Assembly (NCBI GenBank): GCA_002469805.1
Contig: DKNW01000022.1
Coordinates: 1-23,184 of the forward strand
DNA length: 23,184 bases
Direction of reading: 5' to 3'
Source of the DNA: Rhodobiaceae bacterium UBA7378
GTDB taxonomy: Bacteria > Pseudomonadota > Alphaproteobacteria > RS24
The position numbers and the translations under genes are program-made. Below the pieces are notes generated by a model that was not told the origin of the DNA, did not search any database, and saw only the letters and a program-made list of their open reading frames with translations. Of this stretch, positions 16,660-23,184 are shown piece after piece. How positions within the stretch are numbered: the stretch's first letter is position 1; every line of letters begins with the position of its first letter.

Positions 16660-17376
16660 TCAGCTGGACTGATTTGATGCGAGGATATTTTCCGCCGCCG
16701 CCCGACCCTCGGGCGTACCGACATGCATCCAAGTTCCGTCAAGCACGAGCCCATATAGACGCCCCGCCGCGGCTGCTTGGTCATAGATGAGATTCAGCGA
16801 AAACGCGCCTGTAGGCGTCCGGTCAAAGCAGCCTGGGCAAAGAACCTGCACGCCACAGAAAACATATGGCGCGGTTGCGCCGGCGCGCCGCGTCAAAGTC
16901 GCGTCCGGCTGTATGTCAAAATCGCCCGCGCCGTCATATCCGCTACACGCCGTGCGCGGGGCCAACATCAACAAAACATCCATACGTTGCGGGTCGAAAT
17001 ACCGGGCCAAGGCTGACAAGGTATCGGTATTTTCCTGCCACAAAATATCAGCATTGCAGACAAAAAACGGGTCGGCACCCAAAAGCGACAATGCGTTTTT
17101 GACCCCACCGCCGGTTTCCAACAACGCAGCGCGCTCATCAGAGAAAGCAATTTTGCTTTGTTGCGCACGCTGTGCGAGGTGGTCGGTAATGTGATCAGCC
17201 TTGTGGTGAAGGTTCACGACAAGATTTTGCACACCTGCGTTTTCCAGCCGGTCGATCATGCGATCGAGAAGGCTACGGCCAGCGATTTGGGTCAACGGTT
17301 TTGGTGGGTCATCGGCGCGCGCGCGCATGCGTGTGCCGAGACCTGCGGCCAGAACCATGGCATGCGTTATCGCCAT
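16660..17376 (-). CDS. murU: N-acetylmuramate alpha-1-phosphate uridylyltransferase (MurU-like nucleotidyltransferase)
   Basis: A 238-residue sugar-phosphate nucleotidyltransferase with the pyrophosphorylase signature MVLAAGLGTRM (7-17), PPKPLTQIAGRSLLDR, LETGGGVKNAL and the metal-binding FVCNADILW (Asp110). The C-terminus carries TWMHVGTPEG. This fits MurU, which makes UDP-MurNAc from MurNAc-1-phosphate in the MurNAc recycling route first described in Pseudomonas. The preceding TsaE-AmgK fusion supplies the partner kinase activity, and this context is the main reason to prefer MurU over a mannose- or glucose-1-phosphate nucleotidyltransferase. The ATG at 17376 overlaps the upstream stop as TGATG, so translation is coupled. 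A TTG one codon earlier is possible but unnecessary. Confidence 0.85.
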   Translation of the reverse strand: MAITHAMVLAAGLGTRMRARADDPPKPLTQIAGRSLLDRMIDRLENAGVQNLVVNLHHKADHITDHLAQRAQQSKIAFSDERAALLETGGGVKNALSLLGADPFFVCNADILWQENTDTLSALARYFDPQRMDVLLMLAPRTACSGYDGAGDFDIQPDATLTRRAGATAPYVFCGVQVLCPGCFDRTPTGAFSLNLIYDQAAAAGRLYGLVLDGTWMHVGTPEGRAAAENILASNQSS

Positions 17377-18920
17377 CAATCAGCGCCCTGCTTTGGTGCG
17401 GCCCAATCCGGCGCGTGTGTCGTCAGCCATTGGCGCACTGGCGCGGCGGCTTCATGACGCAAATTCTTCTCTATATAGGTGATGATACGCGGCAGATGCG
17501 CCAGATATTTCCATTTATTATCGCGCGCGGCCAGCCGGATAAATATACCCGCAATTTTGAGATTACGTTGCAGGCCAAGCACGGCGTATTGCATGCGGAA
17601 ATTTTCGCCTGCAGGTGCGTCATCGCCAAAGCGCCGGGCAATATAATGGCCTATAAACCGAGTGGATAGCGCGTCGGCCACGTCAATACGCGCATCCTGC
17701 AACAGCGAAACAAGATCATAAGCCGCCGGACCAGCCAGCGCATCTTGCACATCAATAACACCGACACGATGACGCCCCTGTTTATGCGGGCGCCACAGCA
17801 AATTGACGCTATGAAAATCGCGCAAAACGCAAACAGGCGACGTGCCGGTAAAAATATCAGCTATGGACTGCCAAATATCCATCCATTGTGCCCGGGCCGC
17901 GGCGCTCACCTCAATATTTTGATGCGGCAAATACCAATCGAGAAAAAGGCTGGTTTCGACCGCCATAACCCCGCCATCATAGTTGTGCAAAAAATCAGGG
18001 GCGGCATGGCCATGCAGATGCACCAGCGTTTCAACCGCCTCCAAATAAAACGGCGACAGATCATCTTCTTCATCGCTAGCATCTTCGGCAGACACAATAT
18101 CAAGCGTTTGCGTTCCGAGATCTTCTAGCAGCACAAATCCGCGGGGTTCGTCGGCACTTAGAATTTCTGGCACCCCAATACCAAGCCCGGCCAAATGCCG
18201 CGACACGCGGCAATAAGTCGGCACGGCTTCGGCGAGATGAGCCAATTGAGAATAGCTTTTGCCGTCGAAAATTGCAGGGCCGTCCGGTCCGGCGCACCAA
18301 TCCATCAGCACGGCTGTATTGCCCGCCCGATCTAGGCGTTCATAGCGCCGCGTGGAGGCATCGCCTGCGATTTGCATGCGCGTGATCGTCTCACCCATCC
18401 AGCCCGCATCAGCCAGAAATGCTAACAGACTTTTTTCGCGCCTCAGCATATCTGCCAGCTCTTGCAAGCGAGCCGGGGTCCGGGCCGCAATGTCGATACG
18501 CCGCCTGTCATCTGTTCCACGGTGCACGATGCGGATATGAAAATCCGGCTCGCCCAAAAGCTGTTCGGCGCGTTCCGCCCACTCAATAAGCGTGATGCGC
18601 TCTGCCTCAGCGTCGCTCAAACCCAGCTCAAACACTTCCTCGGCGTTGGCGATGCGATATAAATCTGCGTGAAAAAGCGGACCTTTGGCGGTGTCATAGG
18701 GCTGCACCAGCGTGAAGCTAGGGCTGGGTACATTGGTATCCACCGTCGTAAGTGCCTGAATAAAGGCACGCGCGAGCGTGGTTTTGCCCGCGCCCAGTTC
18801 GCCGGTCAGAAAAATCGTGTCACCTTGCTGGCAAATACCCGCAAGCCAGTTGGCGCATCTCTGTGTCGCAAAGACATCATCTGCCTCAATGCTCAAAGTA
18901 GTGTGATCGCCCGGTTCCAT
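17376..18920 (-). CDS. tsaE: Fusion of TsaE (tRNA t6A ATPase) and AmgK-like sugar kinase
   Basis: The 514-residue protein joins two enzymes. Residues 1 to about 150 are TsaE, the ATPase of the threonylcarbamoyl-adenosine (t6A37) tRNA-modifying complex. This part has Walker A GELGAGKT (40-47), VPSPSFTLVQPY, FHADLYRI and LIEWAERAEQ. Residues from about 165 to the end are an aminoglycoside-phosphotransferase-fold kinase of the AmgK type, which phosphorylates MurNAc or GlcNAc at the anomeric position. This part has AGDASTRRYERL, VLLEDLGTQTL, the catalytic loop LRDFHSVNLLW (Asp368) and the metal-binding IDVQDALAGPAAYDL. No frameshift or stop separates the halves. I chose ATG 18920 over an upstream TTG (18956) because it sits just before the TsaE homology; no ribosome-binding site is visible. 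The fusion is known in alphaproteobacteria. murU follows with a 1-base overlap. Confidence 0.92.
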   Translation of the reverse strand: MEPGDHTTLSIEADDVFATQRCANWLAGICQQGDTIFLTGELGAGKTTLARAFIQALTTVDTNVPSPSFTLVQPYDTAKGPLFHADLYRIANAEEVFELGLSDAEAERITLIEWAERAEQLLGEPDFHIRIVHRGTDDRRRIDIAARTPARLQELADMLRREKSLLAFLADAGWMGETITRMQIAGDASTRRYERLDRAGNTAVLMDWCAGPDGPAIFDGKSYSQLAHLAEAVPTYCRVSRHLAGLGIGVPEILSADEPRGFVLLEDLGTQTLDIVSAEDASDEEDDLSPFYLEAVETLVHLHGHAAPDFLHNYDGGVMAVETSLFLDWYLPHQNIEVSAAARAQWMDIWQSIADIFTGTSPVCVLRDFHSVNLLWRPHKQGRHRVGVIDVQDALAGPAAYDLVSLLQDARIDVADALSTRFIGHYIARRFGDDAPAGENFRMQYAVLGLQRNLKIAGIFIRLAARDNKWKYLAHLPRIITYIEKNLRHEAAAPVRQWLTTHAPDWAAPKQGAD

Positions 18921-18927
18921 TAAAGTT

Positions 18928-18956
18928 GTTGTACTTTGCACGGCGCCGGGCGGCAA
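18928..18956 (-). promoter_or_regulatory. Candidate promoter of the tsaE/amgK-murU unit
   Basis: On the minus strand TTGCCG (18956-18951) and TACAAC (18933-18928) are separated by 17 bp. Each matches four of six consensus bases. The -10 ends seven bases before the ATG at 18920, so any transcript would be leaderless or nearly so, which fits the lack of a ribosome-binding site. Matches of this quality can occur by chance. Confidence 0.3.
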
Positions 18957-18995
18957 GAAGGCTTTACGGGTCGGGTACCCTAGTCCATATGCATT

Positions 18996-20285
18996 TTAAT
19001 AACGATAATGTTCCGGCTTATAGGGGCCTTGCGAACTGACGCCGATATAATCGGCTTGATCTGTACTCAGCTCGGTTAGTTTCGCACCAAGTTTGCCGAG
19101 GTGCAGCCGCGCAACTTTTTCATCCAGATGCTTCGGCAACACATAGACCTGACGGTCATACTTCTCGCCGTTCTGCCACAGCTCAATCTGAGCCAGCACT
19201 TGATTGGTGAACGACGCGCTCATCACAAAACTTGGGTGGCCGGTCGCGCACCCCAGATTGAGAAGACGCCCTTCGGCCAGCAGAATGATGCGCTTGCCAT
19301 CTGGAAACTCGATTTCGTCAACCTGCGGCTTCACATTGTGCCACTGGTAGTTTTTCAACGCCATCACCTGTATCTCGCTATCGAAGTGACCGATGTTACC
19401 AACAATGGCCCGATCTTTCATGGCGCGCATATGGTCGAGCGTGATGATGTCTTTATTACCTGTTGCCGTGATGAAGATGTCACCGGTCGCGGCAACCTCA
19501 TCCATCGTTGTCACTTCATAACCTTCCATAGCCGCCTGTAATGCGCAGATCGGGTCAATTTCCGTTACCATGACACGGGCACCCTGAGAACGCAGGCTTT
19601 CGGCAGAGCCCTTGCCCACATCGCCAAACCCGCACACAACGGCAACTTTACCGGCCATCATTACATCCGTAGCCCGCTTTACGCCATCTACGAGGCTTTC
19701 ACGACAGCCATAGAGATTGTCAAATTTCGATTTGGTCACGCTGTCATTCACATTGATTGCCGGAATCTTGAGCGAACCTTCTTTAGCCATTTCATAAAGC
19801 CGCAACACGCCGGTCGTCGTCTCCTCCGACACGCCCACGCACTCGTCGAGCATTTCGGGATATTTTTCATGCGCCAACTGGGTTAAATCACCCCCATCGT
19901 CGAGAAGAATATTTGGACGCCAGCCACCGGGACCGGTTAGCGTTTGTTCGACACACCACCAATATTCCTCTTCCGTTTCCTCTTTCCAGGCAAAAACGGG
20001 CACGCCGGTAGCTGCGATGGCGGCGGCGGCGTGGTCTTGCGTTGAGAAAATATTACATGATGACCAGCGGACTTCCGCGCCAAGTGCGGTTAATGTTTCG
20101 ATCAGTACCGCTGTCTGGATCGTCATATGCAGGCAACCAGTCACACGAGCACCAGCAAGCGGACGTTCGGCACCATATTCATCGCGCAACGCCATCAGGC
20201 CTGGCATTTCGGTTTCCGCAATCGCGATTTCCTTACGGCCCCAATCGGCCAACGTAATGTCTGCAACTTTAAAATCTTCGGTCAT
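18996..20285 (-). CDS. ahcY: Adenosylhomocysteinase (S-adenosyl-L-homocysteine hydrolase)
   Basis: AhcY splits S-adenosylhomocysteine, the product of SAM-dependent methylation, into adenosine and homocysteine, using bound NAD. The 429-residue protein shows GCLHMTIQTAVLIETL, EVRWSSCNIFSTQD, NILLDDGGDLT, SEETTTGV, INVNDSVTKSKFDN with the catalytic lysine and aspartate (Lys185, Asp189), the Rossmann motif VCGFGDVGKG (217-226), and the conserved C-terminus KPEHYRY. It lacks the roughly 40-residue insertion of the long bacterial form, so it is a short-form enzyme. The ATG at 20285 has GAAGGA seven bases upstream, which excludes a further upstream start. It has its own 116-bp upstream region, apart from ptsH, with operator-like and hairpin elements. 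Confidence 0.98.
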   Translation of the reverse strand: MTEDFKVADITLADWGRKEIAIAETEMPGLMALRDEYGAERPLAGARVTGCLHMTIQTAVLIETLTALGAEVRWSSCNIFSTQDHAAAAIAATGVPVFAWKEETEEEYWWCVEQTLTGPGGWRPNILLDDGGDLTQLAHEKYPEMLDECVGVSEETTTGVLRLYEMAKEGSLKIPAINVNDSVTKSKFDNLYGCRESLVDGVKRATDVMMAGKVAVVCGFGDVGKGSAESLRSQGARVMVTEIDPICALQAAMEGYEVTTMDEVAATGDIFITATGNKDIITLDHMRAMKDRAIVGNIGHFDSEIQVMALKNYQWHNVKPQVDEIEFPDGKRIILLAEGRLLNLGCATGHPSFVMSASFTNQVLAQIELWQNGEKYDRQVYVLPKHLDEKVARLHLGKLGAKLTELSTDQADYIGVSSQGPYKPEHYRY

Positions 20286-20293
20286 CACATATT

Positions 20294-20307
20294 CCTTCTC
20301 TTGAAGG
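20294..20307 (-). promoter_or_regulatory. Hairpin over the ahcY ribosome-binding site
   Basis: In the ahcY leader a perfect 5-bp stem, CCTTC with GAAGG and loop AAGA, includes the GAAGG of the Shine-Dalgarno sequence, seven to eight bases before the ATG. A second inverted repeat (GGCT-GTA-AGCC, 20321-20331) lies just upstream. The two AAGCC copies could compete for the single GGCT. This could tune translation, but the stem is short, and I do not recognise a known SAH or SAM riboswitch consensus. Confidence 0.4.
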
Positions 20308-20341
20308 CTTGTTTTTAGCAGGCTTACAGCCACTCTGCAAC

Positions 20342-20370
20342 ATCATATAAAGAAATGTTTATATTGTGAT
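20342..20370 (-). promoter_or_regulatory. Candidate ahcY promoter
   Basis: On the minus strand ATCACA (20370-20365, four of six matches to TTGACA) and TATGAT (20347-20342, five of six matches to TATAAT) are separated by exactly 17 bp. Transcription would start near 20335 and give a leader of about 50 nt. The spacer is filled by the inverted repeat listed separately, the expected layout for a repressor-controlled promoter. Confidence 0.5.
20345..20364. promoter_or_regulatory. Inverted-repeat operator upstream of ahcY
   Basis: A perfect 7-bp inverted repeat, ATATAAA and TTTATAT, with a 6-bp spacer (GAAATG) lies in the ahcY promoter spacer and overlaps its -10 box. From memory it resembles operators described for the ArsR-family SahR/SamR regulators of SAH and methionine metabolism in proteobacteria, which fits the downstream gene. 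The name of the regulator is inference; no such regulator is encoded in this window. Confidence 0.55.
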
Positions 20371-20401
20371 TAGCTATGATCATGCGAGCCAGATGCGGCT
20401 T

Positions 20402-20668
20402 TCAGGCTTCGTCGAATTTTCCTTCAACCAACTGGGTTAGCGCATCAATTGCAGCTTCCGCGTCGCTACCTGAGGCCTGTAAAACGATTTGCGAGCCCAA
20501 ACTCGCGCCCAGCATCATCAAGCCCATTATTGACGTGGCGGGTACCACATCATCATCTTTGCGAACAAATATTTCTGCTTGATAGGCTTCCGCGCATTTC
20601 ACGAATTTGGCCGATGCGCGCGCATGAAGCCCTCGCCGGTTCGCGATCATCAGCGTTCGTTCGATCAT
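20402..20668 (-). CDS. ptsH: HPr phosphocarrier protein
   Basis: HPr carries phosphate from enzyme I to EIIA proteins. The 88-residue product has the phosphorylated His15 in RRGLHARASAKF and the regulatory Ser46 in PATSIMGLMMLGA, the site modified by HPr kinase. An HPr kinase gene lies two genes upstream, which supports a serine-phosphorylation switch. The start ATG at 20668 comes six bases after the ptsM stop, so the two form one unit. No EIIBC sugar permease is nearby, so this is a regulatory PTS branch, as in many alphaproteobacteria. Enzyme I is not in the window. Confidence 0.97.
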   Translation of the reverse strand: MIERTLMIANRRGLHARASAKFVKCAEAYQAEIFVRKDDDVVPATSIMGLMMLGASLGSQIVLQASGSDAEAAIDALTQLVEGKFDEA

Positions 20669-20674
20669 GTTTGA

Positions 20675-21082
20675 CTACTCTTGGTTTCCAGCAAGTACTT
20701 CGCTGGCTACCGAGATATATTTGCGCGCCGCATCGCGGGCCTGCAATATTGCGACACTGAGCGGCTCGTTTTCGCGAATACTGGCCAGTTTGATCAGCAT
20801 GGGCAAATTAATGCCAGCGACAACCTCGACCTTGTCTTTTTCAAGCAACGAGATGGCAAGATTTGAAGGCGTACCGCCAAACATATCAGTCAAGAGTGCC
20901 ACGCCTTTGCCTTTATCAACGGCAGAAATCGCATCCACAATGTCCTCGCGGCGCTTTTCCATATCATCGTCAGGGCCGATGCAAATGGTCGCCAGATTTT
21001 CTTGCGCACCTACAACATGCTCAAGTGCCGAACGAAATTCCTCGGCCAGCGCGCCGTGTGTCACCAACACCATGCCAATCAT
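20675..21082 (-). CDS. ptsM: PTS EIIA component, mannose family
   Basis: A 135-residue EIIA-Man domain protein with the phospho-acceptor His9 in MVLVTHGALAEEF and the family core LLTDMFGGTPSNLA. It has no fused EIIB domain and there is no permease in the window, so it probably receives phosphate from HPr and signals rather than transports. AAGGA lies nine bases before the ATG at 21082. The 182-bp gap between hprK and this gene (21083-21264) holds no recognised gene; I see no convincing promoter or terminator in it, only two very short reading frames. Confidence 0.95.
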   Translation of the reverse strand: MIGMVLVTHGALAEEFRSALEHVVGAQENLATICIGPDDDMEKRREDIVDAISAVDKGKGVALLTDMFGGTPSNLAISLLEKDKVEVVAGINLPMLIKLASIRENEPLSVAILQARDAARKYISVASEVLAGNQE

Positions 21083-21264
21083 CTACGTTTTCCTTATGCC
21101 TGAGATTTCAATCACTCTGCCTTGCCTTGCGCTCAACATTTCTGGGACCCAGTGCTCTGTCGGCCATGTAGTCCAATGTGCCGTGTGGCTCAATGAAAGA
21201 CAAGGCGAACAATAACAAAAATGATACGGTTGACGCGCGAGCTTCCAGCCATCTCCGCTAAAAC

Positions 21265-21798
21265 CTATCCATAAATCCCATCTTCACGAAACCCACTCGA
21301 AGCGATATGGGTCAATGCCAGATCAATCTTGGCATGAATGTCGCTATCGAACGCATGCAGCCGGATGAGCGGCAAATGCCGGCCTGCGCTTTCGAGATAT
21401 TGTGCCTCGGCAATGCGTGGCACCTCATCAGGCCCAACCAGTTCAATCGCAAGGTCAAGTTTTGCGCGCGCCATATAGTCCATACGCAAAATGCCGATGC
21501 CCCGCACTTCCATAAGACCAGCAAGCCGCGGATGTGGCTCAGCATAAAGATCGCTTTCATGCGCGATTAAGCGCACACGGTCATCGGCAATAAGCCGGGC
21601 AGCGTGGCGGGCAATCAGCCGGTAAGCAAGGCTTGATTTGCCCGACGCTGAGGGGCCGGTGAGCATAACACCACCAGCCGACAGGCTGATGGCCGTGGCG
21701 TGAACGGTCTGCGGTTTTCCGGTCGCGTGGTCAGCTTGCCAAGTGTCAGATGCGGTAGATATATCAGATGCGCGCGATGGGTCGGAAGGAAGGGTCAT
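21265..21798 (-). CDS. hprK: HPr kinase/phosphorylase, short alphaproteobacterial form
   Basis: HprK phosphorylates HPr on Ser46 and can remove the phosphate. The 177-residue protein contains only the catalytic domain. It has VHATAISL (His33), a P-loop GPSASGKSS (48-56), ADDRVRL (71-77) and the family signature MEVRGIGIL (96-104). The N-terminal regulatory domain of Firmicutes HprK (about 130 residues) is absent, as usual in alphaproteobacteria. The first 30 residues are polar, rich in Ser, Asp and Thr, and form an extension beyond the core. The P-loop has Ala where many relatives have Gly (GPSGSGKS). The ATG at 21798 overlaps the stop of the upstream sensor kinase gene as ATGA, so they are translationally coupled. 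Confidence 0.94.
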   Translation of the reverse strand: MTLPSDPSRASDISTASDTWQADHATGKPQTVHATAISLSAGGVMLTGPSASGKSSLAYRLIARHAARLIADDRVRLIAHESDLYAEPHPRLAGLMEVRGIGILRMDYMARAKLDLAIELVGPDEVPRIAEAQYLESAGRHLPLIRLHAFDSDIHAKIDLALTHIASSGFREDGIYG

Positions 21799-23184
21799 GT
21801 GTTTGCCTTACCATTGCGCGGTAAAATAAGCGTGAAATATGCACCGATCCCGTCTGGCCGGTTATCGGCCAACAAGTCGCCACCATGGGCGCGGGCAATT
21901 TGGCGCGAAATGCTCAATCCAAGGCCCGAATGACCTGCTGCGGCCAGTTGCTCGCTCTCCGGCGACGTTGGTGCATGTGACCGGTCGCTGTAAAACCGCT
22001 CAAAGATTCTGTCGGTCATTTTTGGATCAATACCTGGCCCCTCATCGGCGACAATTAGCCGGATATCGTCATCGCCCACCAGCACCCGCAAGAAAACCTT
22101 GCCACCATTTTGCGTGAACGACACTGCGTTGGTCACAAGATTGTCTATTATCTGCGCAATACGTGGCTTTTGCGCCAACACTGGCGCAGGCAGGTCCGCG
22201 CCCGTCACCAGCAAAATATTATGAGCGTCACGAATGCCCGGAGCCAGGGCCGTACCGATTTCATTGGCCAGTTCGGATAGATCGAAAGGCGCGCTCTCGC
22301 CACGGTTCAGCTCTGCATCGAGGCGCGTGGCATTTGAAATATCTGTAATCAATCGATTGAGGCGGCGCACATCGTTTTGAATGATACGCTTCATGTCGCG
22401 CCGTTGGTCTTCACTGGTCGCCGTATCGAGCGATTGCACGGCGCTATGTAGCGAGGTAAGCGGGTTCTTTAACTCATGCGCAACATCGGCTGCAAAACGA
22501 TCGATCGTATTGATCCTGTCAAGCAGTTGCCCTGTCATTTCGCGCAACGCCACCGACAAATCGCCAATTTCATCGCCGCGCCGCGACAGGTCTGGAATTG
22601 TTTCAAGCCCCGGCAATGTGGGTGAAGACCGGTTAAACACTCGCATGGCACCGGCCAATTTGCGCACGGGTTCGGTGATGGTGCTGGCCAGCAAAAGTGA
22701 TGTCATAAGGCTAACGAGCAGCGCAATCAAAGCAAGCTCTATCACCACCCAACGCTCGGCCTGAATAATGTCATCAATCTCGCCAGGCCTTGTCGACACC
22801 ATCAAAGCCCCGATAATGGCGCGATACCCCTGCACTGGCACAGCGACGGTTAGAATGTCGGCGCCATCTTGGTTCTGGCGTTGAACGCTTGCCGCGCGGC
22901 CCTTAATCGCAGACACAACTTCGGGCAAATTATATCCTTCCGCCGCGCTGACCTCCGTGAGTACCGGTTTTTCGCGGCGAAAGACGCCTCGCACGGCGGC
23001 GATGATGCGCTTGGGCCAGCCTTGTGTCGTTGAGGTGCCGGGCAAAGGCGGTAGCTCGCGCGATATCACATTGATACTGCGGTCCATGTGTGCGCTGTCC
23101 AGCACCAGCGTGCCGTCGCGACCATATAGGCGAATGCGGGCATTGGTGGCACTCGCCACGCGCTGCAGTATTTTAGTGGCTTCG
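21795..23184 (-). CDS. chvG: ChvG-like sensor histidine kinase, 5'-truncated by window edge
   Basis: An inner-membrane sensor kinase; in rhizobia ChvG pairs with ChvI and responds to acid and cell-envelope conditions. The frame stays open to the window end, so the N-terminus (first membrane helix) is missing. The visible part starts with a periplasmic sensing region (ARIRLYGRDGTLVLDS), followed by a membrane helix (ALIALLVSLMTSLLLAS), a HAMP segment (TEPVRKLAGAMRVF), the H-box FAADVAHELKNPLTSL, the N-box IIDNLVTNAVSF, and the G-boxes ADEGPGI and GHSGLGLSISRQIA. All catalytic boxes look intact. ChvG rests on the domain layout and on the hprK-ptsM-ptsH-ahcY neighbourhood typical of alphaproteobacterial chvIG loci. 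The GTG at 23159 lies inside the frame and need not be the start. Confidence 0.9.
   Translation of the reverse strand, partial: EATKILQRVASATNARIRLYGRDGTLVLDSAHMDRSINVISRELPPLPGTSTTQGWPKRIIAAVRGVFRREKPVLTEVSAAEGYNLPEVVSAIKGRAASVQRQNQDGADILTVAVPVQGYRAIIGALMVSTRPGEIDDIIQAERWVVIELALIALLVSLMTSLLLASTITEPVRKLAGAMRVFNRSSPTLPGLETIPDLSRRGDEIGDLSVALREMTGQLLDRINTIDRFAADVAHELKNPLTSLHSAVQSLDTATSEDQRRDMKRIIQNDVRRLNRLITDISNATRLDAELNRGESAPFDLSELANEIGTALAPGIRDAHNILLVTGADLPAPVLAQKPRIAQIIDNLVTNAVSFTQNGGKVFLRVLVGDDDIRLIVADEGPGIDPKMTDRIFERFYSDRSHAPTSPESEQLAAAGHSGLGLSISRQIARAHGGDLLADNRPDGIGAYFTLILPRNGKANT

Noticed and set aside
18957..18995. Possible terminator between ahcY and tsaE/amgK (palindrome GGGTACCC)
   Set aside because: The palindrome has no usable loop and is not followed by a T-run on the minus strand.
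21190..21252. A 20-codon minus-strand frame between hprK and ptsM with a hydrophobic stretch (RIIFVIVRLVF), possibly a small membrane peptide
   Set aside because: GGAG touches the ATG with no spacing, the frame is very short, and nothing else supports translation. A short hydrophobic frame is expected by chance.
1..23184. Search for an unusual accessory system, mobile element, CRISPR array or RNA gene
   Set aside because: All long frames with coding features belong to conserved housekeeping families in a known gene order. I saw no repeats, integrase, transposase or tRNA-like sequence.

Overview
The window is a dense, conserved housekeeping segment of a proteobacterial chromosome, most likely alphaproteobacterial. 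The evidence is gene content and order: aroA-cmk-rpsA-ihfB-(LapA-domain gene)-pyrF-trpF-trpB-trpA-accD-folC on the plus strand, meeting trxA-addA-addB-murU-tsaE/amgK-ahcY-ptsH-ptsM-hprK-chvG on the minus strand. Three features are typical of that class: a short-form HPr kinase next to a ChvG-type sensor kinase, an AddAB pair of alphaproteobacterial type, and a TsaE-phosphotransferase fusion next to MurU. I cannot place the organism below class. I see no insertion sequence, phage gene, CRISPR array, tRNA or rRNA.

Plus-strand half (1-9795): the 3' part of aroA (shikimate pathway) overlaps cmk (CMP kinase). rpsA (ribosomal protein S1) follows, closed by a strong intrinsic terminator. Next come ihfB (IHF beta), a small LapA-domain membrane protein, pyrF (UMP synthesis), three tryptophan genes (trpF, trpB, trpA), accD (acetyl-CoA carboxylase beta) and folC (folate polyglutamylation). 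Gaps from ihfB to folC are 8-39 bp, which suggests one long transcription unit.

Minus-strand half (9792-23184): read in the direction of transcription, a ChvG-like sensor kinase (cut by the window end) overlaps hprK. These are followed by ptsM (EIIA-Man) and ptsH (HPr), a regulatory branch of the phosphotransferase system. ahcY (SAH hydrolase) has its own upstream region with a perfect inverted repeat inside a candidate promoter and a hairpin over its ribosome-binding site. Then come a TsaE-AmgK fusion and murU (peptidoglycan sugar recycling), addB and addA (double-strand break repair helicase-nuclease), and trxA (thioredoxin). trxA and folC converge and overlap by 4 bp with no terminator between them.

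I did not find an undescribed multi-gene system. The points most worth a second look are regulatory: the ahcY operator and leader, and two candidate leaderless promoters (addB and tsaE/amgK). The TsaE-AmgK fusion and the short AddA N-terminus also deserve attention.
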